Assembly (NCBI GenBank): GCA_940671915.1
Contig: CALNVZ010000641.1
Location: forward strand, 36,692,401 to 36,756,400
DNA length: 64,000 bases
Source of the DNA: Paracentrotus lividus
Lineage: Eukaryota; Echinodermata; Echinoidea; Camarodonta; Echinidae
Reading direction: 5' to 3'
Both the position numbers and the translations under genes were made by a program. The notes under the pieces were generated by a model. The model was not told the DNA's origin, did not search any database, and was given only the letters and a program-made list of their open reading frames with translations. Shown piece after piece: positions 46,381 through 57,769 of this stretch. Positions within the stretch are counted from its first letter, which is position 1. Every line of letters begins with the position of its first letter.

Positions 46381-47631
46381 CTCATAACCCTCTCTGTTTT
46401 TATTTTCTTTCTCTTCTTTCCTCTCCTCTTTGTGTCTCTTAATTCACCCCTTTCTTTATCAATACTTCCCTTCCCCAGCATGATGGCCAAGATAAGTAAT
46501 CCTCTAATGAAGAAGTGTGCGTATGTTTGCCCACCTATTTAATATATCTTTATAAAATTCCCTTTTTATGTATTTTTAAAGGGGATGGGAGGATTGGGGC
46601 TATTTTGTACCCACCTCTATTTGTTTTCATGTATATTGAACATTCGGTTTTAAAAATGGAAAAAAAAAACGGTGATATCAATTTAAAATGGCATGAGCCA
46701 CACACTATGAACACCATATAAAACCACATCTGTATCAACGCAGCAGACAGTACACTCCAGTATGACAATAATCAGGCATTACTCTAGCTAGATTTGGCAC
46801 CTTAATGGGTACCACGCTGTGAGGCTAACCTTACTCCTAAGTCCCACCTTTGCTGTCTTATGAAGATTGTTCTTCATCAGAACAAAGTGGCAAATAGTCC
46901 ACTGAGACTGTGAGATTAAGCTTTTTCCTAAGTCCCACCTATGCCGTCATATGAAGGTTGTTCTTCATTAGAATAAAGTTTCAAAATATTAGCCCTAAAA
47001 AAAAAAATAGCAAGATCAGAGAATATTAGATCTTTCAATTAGCACACTAAATTGCAACCCCTCCCCCCCCCAAAAAAAAATTGAACCACATGATTTTAGT
47101 CTTATTTCCAAAATGGCCCATGATGCTAAGATGCATACGATATCTAGTATTGGATCTAGCATTGGCTCTGACACAGGATTTTATCACCCAAGCTGAGCCA
47201 GTGCTGGATCTGCGTCTGATAATGGGCTTCAGCTTTAAAGAAAGTGTTATAAACTGTAGCTTGGGTTGGTGAAGTAGCAAATTCATGCTTGAGCTTACTT
47301 TGGCACTTTTCCCTGATCCGCCTTGGAGCAGGCTATTTCAACCTCCCCCCCCCCTCCAAAAAAACAAATTAAAAATGAATAACATCAATTAATATAAAAA
47401 ATAAAAATATTAAAAAAGAAAATAATAGGAACGATAAGGTATAAAGAAGAAATGAAAACGATAAAAACGATAAAATTTTTTTTGAGCCAATTTCAAGGAA
47501 AACTGTATCGTCTTTTTCTTCCTGTCGGATGAAATGAACCTCTATTTAACTCTACGGCTCGGGATCTGCTTCGTGTTTTGTCCTGTCCCTATCCATTGAA
47601 TCTTGACCACCTTTTATTTTCCTCTGCTCAG

Positions 47632-47709
47632 ACCCTGGCTGTGTTCGCTACCTACATGCTGGGTTTCGCTGGTTCCAACAAGGTCAAATGCATTCTGCAA
47701 GGTCAAAGT
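47632..47709 (+). CDS. DPY19L1: DPY19L exon C2
   Basis: Acceptor ttcctctgctcag, donor aaagt|gtaagt; 26 codons, TLAVFATYMLGFAGSNKVKC then ILQGQS. Corresponds to the family's membrane span plus K-rich loop after LLTQ. Confidence 0.93.
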
Positions 47710-48037
47710 GTAAGTCAAAGCCTGGCTGGTATCATCCATGCTACGTGTTTGCTATGATACAATTTGTAGTGCAAAATATCTCATTTTTAGTTCATATTTC
47801 TTTTCTCTAAACTGCTTAGAGGCAATTTGCAATTTTGCGATATATAAAATGATTATTATATGCTAAAGAAAATACAAATCTCTGCTCCATGCATAGGTAT
47901 GGAATTATCAAAAAGAGCTTTACTGATCGAGTTTAATAGAGTTTAATTTAACAATAAAGATACATGAACTTTATTTTAAAATGTGGTTTGATTGTACATA
48001 TGATTAAGTTTTCAATAAAATTTGAATGCTATTTTAT

Positions 48038-48281
48038 GTGTTGGCTCAGTGGATAGAACATCCGCCTCATAATCGGGAGGTTGTGGGTCGATCCCCGGCC
48101 GCGTCATACCAAAGACGTTAAAAATGGTAGTTGTTGCTTCCCTGTTTGGCATTCAACAAGAGGGGGGGGGGGTAGAGCAACGTCCATCTGGCGCTGCTCA
48201 GCGGCTGCCAAGCCCACAGGACAAGGGTAAAAAGAATATCCGATTTGGACAATAAAATTTGGAGCATTTTTTTTTTTTTTT
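48038..48281 (+). mobile_element. tRNA-derived SINE
   Basis: A-box-like ggctcagtggatagaac, B box gggtcgatcccc (48087-48098), then a body shared with 12126-12292 and a T-rich tail. The anticodon-loop-like ctcataa would read CAT, but pairing is too weak for a real tRNA gene. Confidence 0.88.
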
Positions 48282-48638
48282 AAGCTTTGGGAATAAACCT
48301 TAGTTTGTTAAAATTCTACAAATCAATATTTTTTGTGTCAGTGTTATGACTTCCAATTCTTTATGTTGCAGCAATTATAGCTTTCTGCTTAGAATATAAA
48401 AGATCACATTTTATATTAGTATTTGTGCATGTTCTTGCAACTTGTCTTTACATGTAACTAATAAAGATCAGACAGAACATGGGTAACTCTTATTGTGCAA
48501 AAATCTCTGAAATGGGTTTCATGTTTAGACATTTTGAATGCAAAAGCTATAAGACTTCTATTCTTGTTATTGCAGTAGTTTTTGGTGTTCATTTTGCAAA
48601 TCCATCAGTAGATGTAATATACAAAATGTACTGATATG

Positions 48639-49815
48639 CTTTTCAGACTGCAGTTAAAATCCGTAACCCCAGGAAATAGGTAGGACTAAGGGGGGGCCTT
48701 AGTACCACCTATTTCCTGGGGTTAAGCTTAGCACGCTTCGGTTTCAGACTGCGTTTTACCAAAGTAGGCTAGCACAGTAAATAGTACGGTACTATCTGGC
48801 CCTGCTAAAAAGCAGGGTTAGCCGGGTAATTGCGGAGTTAGCCGGGCAATTGCGGTGCTAAGAGTTGCAGTCTGAAACCAAACCGTGCTAAGGAAAAGCG
48901 GGGCTAAGCATTAGCCAATCAATGAAAATGTGGTCATGAATATGCATAATTATTCGTAAACTTGATAACACAAATATAGAGAAAAACGATGAATAACATA
49001 AGGAAAAAGAGAAAACAATGAATAACATAAGGAAAAATGGAAAAACAATGAATAACATAAGGAAAAAGAGAAAAACAATAAATAACACAAAGAAAAAGAA
49101 ACAAACATGAATAACTTAATAAGGAAAAAGAGAAAAACAAGGAATAACATAAGGAAAAAGAGAAAAACAATGAATAACATAAAGAAAAAGAGAAAAACAA
49201 TGAATAACATAAGAAAAAGATAAAAGCAATGAATACCATGAGGAAAGAAAGAAAAACAAAGAATAACCTAAGGGAAAAGAGGAGAGCAATGAATTAAAAC
49301 AATGAATAACATAAGGAAAAGAGAAAAACAATCTAAAACATAAGGAAAGAGAGAAAAACAATGAATAACATATTAGGAAAAAGAGAAAACAATGAATAAC
49401 ATAATGAAAGAGAGATAAAATAATGAATTACATAAGGAAAGATAGAAAAACAATGAATAACATAAGGAAATAGAGATAAAATAAAGAATAACATAAGGAA
49501 AAAAAACCCCAAAAAACAAGGAATATCATAAGGAAAAAGAGAAAAACAAAGAATAACAAAAGGAAAGATAGAACGCATAGAATAACATAAGGAAAGAGAT
49601 AAAAACAATGAAGAACATAAAGAAAGAGAGTGAAATCATTGATATTCATGATCCAGCAAATAGTATGGGGTTAAGGAATACCCAGTGTGAAAAGCATTGA
49701 ATTTCTTAACCCCGGCTAAGCAAATAGTATGGGGTTAAGAAACACAGTCTGAAAGCAAAAAAAGATAGTACGGGGTTAAGGATAGTACGGGGTTAAGAAA
49801 TAACAGTCTGAAAAG
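48639..49815. mobile_element. Non-autonomous DNA transposon with minisatellite core
   Basis: Termini cttttcagactg (48639-48650) and cagtctgaaaag (49804-49815) are perfect inverses. Flanks gatatg and ggtatg may be an imperfect 6-base duplication. The motif cagtctgaaa recurs inside near both ends (48746 inverted, 48863, 49746). Other subterminal words are ggggttaag and tagtacgg. The centre (48960-49640) is about 25 copies of aaaaacaatgaataacataagg. No transposase. Superfamily unknown. Confidence 0.85.
48960..49640 (+). repeat. 25-29 bp minisatellite (acaatgaataacataagg)
   Basis: Core of the preceding transposon. Minus-strand open frames (Phe/Leu/Ser/Ile/Val-rich) are artefacts of the unit. Confidence 0.95.
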
Positions 49816-49923
49816 GGTATGAGATAACTTCTTGATATTAAACTTTCCTGTATTTGAAGGGGTTGGTAATAATTACAAATTTGTTTTAAGTTACATATTA
49901 TTTTTTTTCTTCTAATTTTGTAG

Positions 49924-50010
49924 ATTGGTCTGTTTGTGAGTTACATCATGTTGTTTGGTAATGAGATGCTACTCACTTCATTCTTTGCTGCCTGTCTTAT
50001 TACTGTTTGG
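49924..50010 (+). CDS. DPY19L1: DPY19L exon C3
   Basis: Acceptor ttctaattttgtag, donor gtttgg|gtaagt; 29 codons, IGLFVSYIMLFGNEMLLTSF then FAACLITVW. A membrane span with the family's LMFGNSMLLTS-like motif. Confidence 0.95.
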
Positions 50011-50456
50011 GTAAGTGAAAATGCCTAATTAATGAATGCAACCTTTCCGAGTCATTTATGACTTACAGTATACTTTCGTAGATAAACTTGTTTTGAATAA
50101 ACCTGTGAAGAATCTCTATGATGTTGGCTTCATTAATATCCCCCCCCAAAAAAAAAAAAAAAAATAAATAAATAAATAAATAAAAAATAATAATAATTAT
50201 AAAAATAAAATATATAAATTAAATGTTGAACCATAAAAAAAATATAATCATAGAACTGAAATTTCTGATAATTTCATATTCTTTTGAAAAACTCTGTGGT
50301 ATCTAGTACATCAGTAGCCTTAGTATTAATCTGACTTCAAATTTTACATCAACGTAAAATTCTATTAGTATTACATTTTAGATGCTTATTTGTGATAATT
50401 TCTGAATACTATAATTTTGTTCAATTCATTAATTTGTGTTTTGTCTTTTGATACAG
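50011..50456 (+). other. DPY19L intron C3
   Basis: A/T-rich low-complexity tract at 50141-50215; nothing else. Confidence 0.7.
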
Positions 50457-50513
50457 ATTATTCTGTTTATGGAACCCCTACTGGAGAAACTGCCATACAG
50501 GTTTATTATATGG
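50457..50513 (+). CDS. DPY19L1: DPY19L exon C4
   Basis: Acceptor ttgatacag, donor atatgg|gtaagt; 19 codons, IILFMEPLLEKLPYRFIIW. Phase and position fit between C3 and C5. Confidence 0.9.
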
Positions 50514-52563
50514 GTAAGTACAGTGAAGTCAATCATGTAACAAAGGAAACTCTGTAGGGACTTTTTTTTTCAAATTTGTGCTTTTAGGAAGCAAGAAATG
50601 TTTGAATTTTGACAACTTCCCTCAGTATAGCGATTCCATGCTTTTGTGTTTTTGTTTTTTCTGTTGTTTTTTTTGTGTGTCCCATACGACACAATACTAT
50701 TTTTCATTTTAATTGTTAAGGATATGTAATGGGGTCAAGTTGAGTCTTTGCTCTTGTGCCCCTTCTGGTACTTCTTGAAGATCACCATCAATCAAGAAAA
50801 TATTCTTTTATTTTCATTTTAAGAGGCATAATTTTTCTCCACGGATCTGCTGATTTCTGCCGATTTTGAAATTTAAAAAAAAAAAAAAAAAAAAAAATTC
50901 TGGAAGTATTTTCCACTTTCACTGTGTGTAGATTGGAACATGAGATTGATTTGACGAAGTTGCAGCCAAAGAAATCATGAATTTCTATACCTAAAATTGC
51001 AAAATTTTCTGCGGGAGGGGGAACCCCACTCCCGAACCCATCCCCAGGAAGTTCGGTCGCTACGCTCCCTCACTGGTAGCAATTTTCCTCTTTTTTTTTT
51101 AAATTTCTCTGTCTCATGCCTGTTTTAAAGAGATGTAAAATGCTGTCGAAATGTCCCGTACGACACAGCATGGAATCGCCCAGAAGATCAGTTTTACTGA
51201 CGAAAAGATACAATATGATAACAAAAATTGATATTCCTTTCATTGTTATTCCCAAGCCCCCCTCCCCCTTAGAGAGGGGGATCGGATTGCTCTCCTGATT
51301 TTAAAAAGCTGGGGTAGTGAGCTTTCCTGGGGAGTGGATCGTAATTTGCTGACCCCAGAATTTGTGTACAGCACTTGAAATACCTGTCTTGAAGCTGAAT
51401 TTCCGCTGCACTACGGCTGCTAACCCCGTGGCTCGATGGAGAGTGTCTACAGCCTCACTAGACAGGCCTGACGACTGTCGTTGCAACTGGCGAAATATCT
51501 TTGATGTTGTGGCATCATAAGTGCCCTGTACAGTTAAACTAGAATACTCGTCCTGCAGATAGCGAATGTGTGCAAGATTTACACTGAAAATGTTATCTAA
51601 ATCCTGGCGAATGTCCGCTGGCAGGTCGTCAGTACACAAAGAAGACAAAAGTTTGAATATGGTTTCTGTATAACGGGCAGATCTGACGAGGGCATTAAAA
51701 CTCGCCTGATCCTCTCTCCGAATGCCCGTGCGCAACTCGTTCAGGCGAAGATCGCTGGGTAATTTCACCCTCTGCACGGAGTCCTGGACGGCAGCAAACT
51801 CAGCCTGTACATCCACAGGTACAGCGGGAGGGCTACCGTCGTGTATCGGCAACGACCCGGTGGTCGGAGGAGCACTTGTTGCCCCTTGAGGACCGGATTG
51901 TTCCTGCGCACTAGCCTGGTTTGGCGTGCCTGTGTCAATATTGGCCTGGTCTGGTGTCTGCTGTTCAAATTTCAGCAACAATTGTTCTAATTTTGTCTCT
52001 AGAGCTTGAATTCGCTCGTCCATGGTTGAGGAACCTCCTTGCCCGTGAGTTGCACAGCACAAGAGTGAGAGGCCAAGGCAGACACGTGGAGTGTATGCCT
52101 TGGCCGAATGGCGCGAAAATATAATTTATGAGCGCCCTTCTGGTGTGGGCGTGTCTCCAAGACTACAGTCTTGAAGCTGAATTTCCGGACCACAGCAACA
52201 CAACCTTAATTAATTTCCACCATGGACAACTTCGGGCATCTTTGGGCTAAGGAAAGTGAGATTTAAAGACTTTACCAGATGGAGCGATATGTGGAATATA
52301 CAAGGAATTACATAAGGTCTGGCTGTGGTGATAAAAAATCAGGTGAAGGAAAACACCTATGACTGGGGAAGCATCCATGGTGTCAAATTACCCATGGAAG
52401 CTTGCTACCCCAGCTCTTTAAACCAGTATTTTAAAGGCAGTAAATAGAACCTTTCTACAAGATTTATATTATGATTTACAATTTCACAAAGTCTCTTGTT
52501 TTCTTTGAATAGACACTATATAATTGTAAGTTCAATTATTATTTCTATGTTTTTGATTTTCAG
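50514..52563 (+). other. DPY19L intron C4
   Basis: Contains the DIRS-like gag insertion on the minus strand (51301-52187), an A run (50874-50896) and a C/G-rich piece at 51010-51060 of unknown origin. Confidence 0.7.
51301..52023 (-). CDS. Gag-like ORF of a DIRS-type retroelement
   Basis: One uninterrupted frame, 240 residues from ATG at 52023 (an upstream in-frame ATG at 52062 is possible). It has a short coiled coil (MDERIQALETKLEQLLLKFE), then a Gln/Pro/Ser-rich linker. A helical domain follows (VKLPSDLRLNELRTGIRRED, then ARYTETIFKLLSSL and YLQDEYSSLTVQGTYD). This resembles the capsid-like first ORF of DIRS/tyrosine-recombinase retrotransposons; no RT or recombinase is present. The frame is far better preserved than other retroelements here and is more GC-rich than its surroundings. 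A 19-base direct repeat (tcttgaagctgaatttccg at 52169, with a copy at about 51391 lacking the last base) brackets most of it. Confidence 0.6.
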   Translation of the reverse strand: MDERIQALETKLEQLLLKFEQQTPDQANIDTGTPNQASAQEQSGPQGATSAPPTTGSLPIHDGSPPAVPVDVQAEFAAVQDSVQRVKLPSDLRLNELRTGIRREDQASFNALVRSARYTETIFKLLSSLCTDDLPADIRQDLDNIFSVNLAHIRYLQDEYSSLTVQGTYDATTSKIFRQLQRQSSGLSSEAVDTLHRATGLAAVVQRKFSFKTGISSAVHKFWGQQITIHSPGKLTTPAF

Positions 52564-52644
52564 ATATGTCAGCTCTGCCTTTTATGTGGAGGGACGCTAG
52601 TCGTAAAACTGGTTCTATCAACCCTTCTCCAAATAGAGGATGAT
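52564..52644 (+). CDS. DPY19L1: DPY19L exon C5
   Basis: Acceptor ttgattttcag, donor gatgat|gtaaga; 27 codons, ICQLCLLCGGTLVVKLVLST then LLQIEDD. Membrane span leading to the luminal DDAHI motif. Confidence 0.94.
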
Positions 52645-53331
52645 GTAAGAATTGGATAAACAAATTTTGTGAATTTTAACAAGTTTTGTGCATAACCATT
52701 ATGCAAGCCATTATGCAAGATTATAATTCTTACTTTTTATTTAATGTGTATTTTGGAAATCATTTTAATTTGAATGTTTTTAAATCATCAATTTTATATT
52801 TAGTATATTGTTCTTTTAAATTTTAAATATTGATTGTATTATCCATGAATGTGTGACTGTATTGACTTGTAAAATGTGGCAAACATGATATGTCAAATAA
52901 ACCTTTATTGAATTGAATTGATTTTAATATAATGGGATTTTTTTTTTTTAAACAATTCATTTTTCACTATAGCTCCCATTGCCTTGCCATCTGCATTTGA
53001 ATAAAGTCAGAAAAATCCTAGGGGGACTGAATTCAGTTGCTTTCCAGATAGAAGCAGATGTTGCTGGTTACAATTCCTCCTGGGTCCAAAATTAAATGCT
53101 TTTTCGCATGCAGATCAAGCATGTAACACTACTGGAGTTACAGGGGGGAAAAAAATCCTTTTTAAGTCCCTGTCTCTTCATTTATCCATTTGTGTACCAA
53201 AAGTTGCTCCGTGATTTATTTGGTCAAAGACGTAGGATTGGGGGTTGCAAAAGTGTTTTATATTAGCGGTGGGGGACTTCAATTTGACACTTTAACAAAT
53301 ACAATGTATAATTTCCTTCTTAATCGTCTAG
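52645..53331 (+). other. DPY19L intron C5
   Basis: AT-rich, no repeat family recognised. Confidence 0.6.
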
Positions 53332-53433
53332 GCTCACATTGCTAATCTGTTCCGATCCAAGTTCTCTGGATATAAAGACTTCCACACCATGCTCTACACA
53401 TGTGCTGCAGAGTTTGACTTCATGCAAACAGAG
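53332..53433 (+). CDS. DPY19L1: DPY19L exon C6
   Basis: Acceptor taatcgtctag, donor acagag|gtaata; 34 codons, AHIANLFRSKFSGYKDFHTM then LYTCAAEFDFMQTE. LYTCAAEFDFM is an almost invariant DPY19L motif. Confidence 0.97.
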
Positions 53434-54316
53434 GTAATAATAATAATTATTAATATTATTAATAATATAGCAATTCTTATATAGCGCATTATACCTTTGA
53501 TAAAGGTCTCAATGCGCTTTCAGGAGATAGAAGAGAGAGACAAAGAGAGAAAAATCAGAAAAGAATCAAAACCAAGTCTAACATTTAAAAAGATAAGTCT
53601 TCAGAGAAGATTTGAGTCTTCTGACAGTTTCTGCATTCCTTACATTATCTGGAATGTTATTCCACAACTCTGGGGCAGCATATTCAAAACTTTGTTTACC
53701 ATAATGTAGAGGTAACAGAATTAGTATTACAATTAGAGAGTCTGAAGATGCTGTAAAAGTTAATATGTGGAAAATTCAGATTACGTGTGCAGATGTTGTC
53801 TACAAATTTAAATAATGCAGAAACATGTTTTTTGATCCAGCGCAAAAAAAAAAGATAATAGCCCTGAAATTCTCTTATTATTACAATATAGCAGGTGAAC
53901 AGTCTTAGATATGCTACTATTCTACACTCACTTGTTGCATTCATATGCTGACACATTTACTTTTTGTTTGTTTGTGTTAGGTTTAAAACTTAGTACCATA
54001 ATATAATTGCTCTTCATTGTATCATTTGTATCATAAACTGTATATGTAAAACAACTTGAATTGTATTAACATAATGCTCTGTGTAAATGTATATTGTTAG
54101 CGGTATTAAAATTTGGGTTCTCTTTAGCACAACCAGTATAAAATGTCATAGCTTACCTTAACTGTTCAGATATGTCTGTGGATCAGACACCTTCCACCTA
54201 GAAGCTTACCTTTGAGTGCTAAGCAGAACAGCTTTAATCTAATGATGTTGTAGTGAACTTAATGAGCCTGATCAAGCATTATTCTTTTCTTTTAATTTCA
54301 TTCCTGTATTACACAG
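53434..54316 (+). other. DPY19L intron C6
   Basis: The first 270 bases are a LINE 3' end on the minus strand; the remainder is AT-rich and unremarkable. Confidence 0.7.
53436..53700 (-). mobile_element. 3' end of a non-LTR retrotransposon (LINE)
   Basis: The minus strand reads PELWNNIPDNVRNAETVRR then LKSSLKTYLFKC and a stop (about 53685-53580), the typical C-terminus of CR1/Rex/Jockey-type reverse transcriptase proteins. A 3' UTR follows with gcgcattgagacc and aatgcgctatataag and a TAATAA-type tail. It begins 3 bases after the C6 donor. Confidence 0.85.
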
Positions 54317-54388
54317 ACAGTCATCAAGTTTCTAAAGACTTTTCTTCTGCCGAGCTCAGCAATAGCAATACTAGCAGTAGTCATTCAT
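54317..54388 (+). CDS. DPY19L1: DPY19L exon C7
   Basis: Acceptor tgtattacacag, donor attcat|gtaagt; 24 codons, TVIKFLKTFLLPSSAIAILA then VVIH. Matches the LxxTLLLP..: span after the DFM motif. Confidence 0.93.
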
Positions 54389-55042
54389 GTAAGTATTTAT
54401 AACATTCTCCTGAAGACGGTTAGAACATGCTCACCGAAACATCAAGAGTGGGTTGATCCTTTTCAGGACCACCCACAACCTCCAGAAAGAATACTTGGTG
54501 TACCATGAAACCTTCCACTCTTAATTGTTCTACCACCAGTTAAACCTTCACAGAATATCTATGTGTTACCATGTTTCTCCTCAAGATTTCTTAATTTCTA
54601 CATTTGGTTTAAATTGACAGAAATGAATCAGGGGTGTTTTGAGATGACAAAAGCATTGTTGAAAACTAGGAATTACTCATTCTTGGAGAGTGTGAAATTT
54701 TTAAAAATTTATTATTAAGTTTGCTTGCTTTGATTTCAAAAGCCATTTCATGTTTAATAGATATATCTCTTTGTTGTACATTTCAATGTTACTAAACAGC
54801 ACAAATTAATCAGACGGGTCATATCCCTGAAGAAGACTGAAGTGTTCAGTAAGAAATTTTGAGGTAAATATTTTTTGCCGATATTCAATTTGCATTTTAA
54901 TAGATAGATCAAAAGTTTAATATTGAGGATGTTCCACCAATGCAGTTTAACTTTTATTCGATAGCACAAATTAAATTAGTCTTTGTATTGACAGAATGTT
55001 GAACCACAAAATTACCAGTTCTTAATTATTTTTTTTTTACAG
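54389..55042 (+). other. DPY19L intron C7
   Basis: Unremarkable AT-rich intron. Confidence 0.6.
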
Positions 55043-55155
55043 TTATTTAGGTTGCTTTTGAAGCCAAGGAAAAAGGAGGATCACAAACACACGAATGGTA
55101 ATAACAGCCAGAAACAACAGACAGAGAGAAATGATGTTGATAACAATGATGAAAT
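55043..55155 (+). CDS. DPY19L1: DPY19L exon C8: variable cytosolic loop
   Basis: Acceptor ttttttttttacag, donor gaaat|gtaagt; 113 nt. It encodes LFRLLLKPRKKEDHKHTNGN then NSQKQQTERNDVDNNDE. Asn/Gln/Lys-rich and poorly conserved, as expected for this loop. Confidence 0.88.
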
Positions 55156-56083
55156 GTAAGTCTTGTTCCATTTTAGCATTCAATATTTAGAATATTAGCT
55201 TCATATAGGCCTACACTCAACCTTGCCTAAGTCAAATAATTACCCAAGTCAAAGGTTTTTAAGGTCATCTTCTCTTTATCCTCTATTGTTTTAACCCTTC
55301 ATGAGTCACATTTCTTCTCGATTGATTCACTCTCACCAGAATTATTTTAGGCTAGGTTGTCCCAACAGATTTGGCTTTAATGTGCAAGGTTGACCTTTTC
55401 AGGTATAAATAGGAATTCCACATTTCATTATATTCTAATACATAAATAAGGCAACTTATACATGTATTGGAATGTAATGAAATGTGGAATTCCTATTTAT
55501 AACTGAAAAGGTCAACCTTGCACATTAAAGCCAAATCTGTTGGGACAGCCTATGGAGGGCCTTTAAAGCAAGGCCTTTCTTACCCCACTTTGTGTAGAGC
55601 TCCTGTGCTTTTAAAAGCCAATCTTATAAATACACATACCTTGTTTGATAACCATTATAGTACAGTGTATATTTCAATGTAAAGCAGCCTATTATGTTAT
55701 TTATATTTGGAAACATTAAGGATTTCAGGTGAGAATTTACTTGCTTTGCTTCTTTCAAGTGGGTAAATCTTCAGGAGCAGATCCAGCCTGATGTCACACA
55801 TTTGAAAGTCTCGGCCCATGCCCAAACATAATTAGAGCAGTTATTGTCCCCAAACAATTGGACCTGCATAAACTGTTGAAATTGGGAATCCTAGATCCAT
55901 GCCTGATCATATAAGACTACATTGCTCATAATGTTACATTCTGGGATGGGACTTGAGGTGATGCTAGACGAGGCTGCTGGTGCATATCGGCTTTAACAAA
56001 AAAAGAAGATATTTTAACCCATGATTTTTCTTGTTTTTCTGAAAACTGTCATTGTTATTTATTTATTTCATTTTTCTTTTCAG
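55156..56083 (+). other. DPY19L intron C8
   Basis: Occupied in part by a palindromic MITE at 55350-55551. Confidence 0.7.
55350..55551. mobile_element. 202-bp palindromic MITE
   Basis: Arms of about 88 bases: gctaggttgtcccaacagat, then ttaatgtgcaaggttgacc to ggaattccacatttcatt. Nearly exact inverse in the right arm, ending atctgttgggacagcc. A ~20-base loop. No coding capacity. Confidence 0.92.
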
Positions 56084-56111
56084 AGATGAGAGGCAGCTTC
56101 CCAATGCAGAG
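56084..56111 (+). CDS. DPY19L1: DPY19L exon C9: 28-nt microexon
   Basis: Acceptor tttcttttcag, donor cagag|gtgagg; encodes IDERQLPNAE with the split codon shared with C8. The phase is consistent on both sides. Confidence 0.85.
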
Positions 56112-57002
56112 GTGAGGTCCCTTTAGTATCAAGAAATGAAAAATAGAATTGTGTTTTGTAATTTTTATTATGCACCCCATTTTAATTATCTTTACTTTTT
56201 CTATCTTCTGATTGGTTGGTGAACAAATATACAGACCTTGAGCAAAGATGGTTAAATCTAAAGATCACACCTACTAAATATTTCCATTTCCTGTTGGCAC
56301 AATATCTCTAGAACTTATTGAGATACTAACTTTAAACTTGAAGATTGAATGTATCACTATAGAAAGATGATCAGATTAGATTTTGGAGAGCATAAAACAA
56401 TGGTCAAGGATCACAGATGTAAACTTGTGAAATCCCATGCCATGAGCTCATGATCTCAACATCTCAAGAACCATTTGAGATCTGAATTTTAAACTTCTGG
56501 AAACTGATAGTAGGCCTATGTATTACCATAGAAAAATAATCTACATGTATTTCGGAGCATGTGCGGCGAAGGTCAGAAAGGTCAACTTTAGGTATTGGTC
56601 TTGTTATGGCAATATCTCAAGAACCCCCTAAAACTCAGTTAGGTCTTCATAGGAAGACAATCTGACTATTTTTTTGAGTAATGAGGTAAAAATTTATAGA
56701 TCATAGGTCAATTTCTGAAATAAATGGCTTTAATGGAAGAGGCATATTGGAGACACAATAGCATATATCTTGTAAATTCTATTTTCATTCATCTTTATGA
56801 TGTTTTTGTTGTTGTATTATTTAATTTTTTGTACATGTATGTTTGTAAACCACTGACATTTGTTTAGAGAACCTTTTAAATAAGAATTTAGTTCCTTTTG
56901 GTTATCCTAGGCCACATGTCGGTGGTATTTCTTATTTCCATTGTTCATTTACGTTATGTTTTGCCTAAAATCAATAAATAATTTTTTTTATCATTTCTGC
57001 AG
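56112..57002 (+). other. DPY19L intron C9
   Basis: No repeat family recognised. Confidence 0.6.
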
Positions 57003-57127
57003 TTGGTGTACCACTTGTTACAACTATTAGCATTCCTTGTGATGGCTGTCTTGGTTATGAGATTGAAAGTCTTCTTCTCTCCTCATCTGTGCCTTATCTC
57101 AAGCATGTTAGCAGTCAAGCCAAAAAA
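57003..57127 (+). CDS. DPY19L1: DPY19L exon C10
   Basis: Acceptor atttctgcag; encodes [20 protein letters not shown] then [17 protein letters not shown], matching the family's LVYHxLQLLAYxxLxxLxMRLKxFxxPHxC. The visible donor (aaaaaa|gtaaga) leaves two extra bases while C11 starts in phase 0. Either the A run has an indel or a weaker donor (gttagca|gtcaag, in phase) is used. The end is therefore uncertain. Confidence 0.9.
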
Positions 57128-57339
57128 GTAAGATTTCATCTTTCTCAAAACGGGGCCCATCAAGCGTTTTTGAAAGTGGAGGGCTGAGCGAAAGTGAGGG
57201 GGGGGGTTGAGCATAGGCTACAAAAATCACAAATCCAGTCCAGTCCTTTTGCGTTTTTGTACATGTTGCTGGAAAAAAAAGTTGGGGGGGGGGCTTGGCT
57301 CCATTGCCCTGCTTCAATAAATGAAAAGTTTCTTTCCAT

Positions 57340-57650
57340 AAGGCGACTTTACTACTTTAAATCTACTCTTGTCTTTAAAGAATCAAGTATTAATCTAAAT
57401 TTTTGAGAGCAAAGATTGACTCAAATCTACATCTTCCTTCTTAATAAATAAAAAAAGTTTACCATACATCAGGGAATAAATCTTCTCCTTGTCTTTAAAG
57501 AATCAAGTATTAATCTAAATTTTGAAGGCAAAGATTGCACTAATCTACATTTCTTCTTTAATAAATAAAAAGTTTCATTCAATCAGGGAATAAATCTTCT
57601 CTTGTCTTTAAAGAATCAAGTATTAATCTAAATTTTGAAAGCAAAGATTG
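57340..57650 (+). repeat. ~118-bp tandem repeat, three copies
   Basis: Each unit holds cttgtctttaaagaatcaag, tattaatctaaatttt, gcaaagattg and taataaataaaaa. The last copy runs straight into the C10 echo. Confidence 0.93.
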
Positions 57651-57700
57651 ACAGTGTTCTTCTCCCATCATCTATGTCTTATCACAAGTATGTTAACATC
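57646..57700 (+). repeat. Exon echo: 3' part of DPY19L exon C10
   Basis: agattgacagtgttcttctc and tatgtcttatcacaagtatg parallel the real agattgaaagtcttcttctc and tgtgccttatctcaagcatg (57060-57107) at about 80% by eye. The match stops at gttaacatc, where the real exon has gttagcagtc. Confidence 0.78.
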
Positions 57701-57769
57701 TTTTCAAAATGGGCTAAATCCACTTTTTAAAAAGATTTTCATTTATTGATTTATACAAAAGTAATTTTT

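Larger units (their letters stand above)
45326..47631 (+). other. DPY19L intron C1
   Basis: Holds a low-copy repeat with G runs (45520-45745) related to 57140-57310 and a CT microsatellite (46290-46380). A two-copy segment (cctaagtcccacct.. at 46836-46880 and 46930-46975) and C/A runs are also present. No further exon seen. Confidence 0.6.
47710..49923 (+). other. DPY19L intron C2
   Basis: Carries a full tRNA-SINE (48038-48281) and a DNA transposon with a minisatellite core (48639-49815). The rest is unremarkable. Confidence 0.7.

Noticed and set aside
48038..48115. tRNA gene on the plus strand
   Set aside because: Head of a SINE: the body matches another truncated copy and stems are imperfect.
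48888..49649. Minus-strand open frames rich in Phe, Val, Leu
   Set aside because: Same artefact from the 25-29 bp minisatellite inside a DNA transposon.
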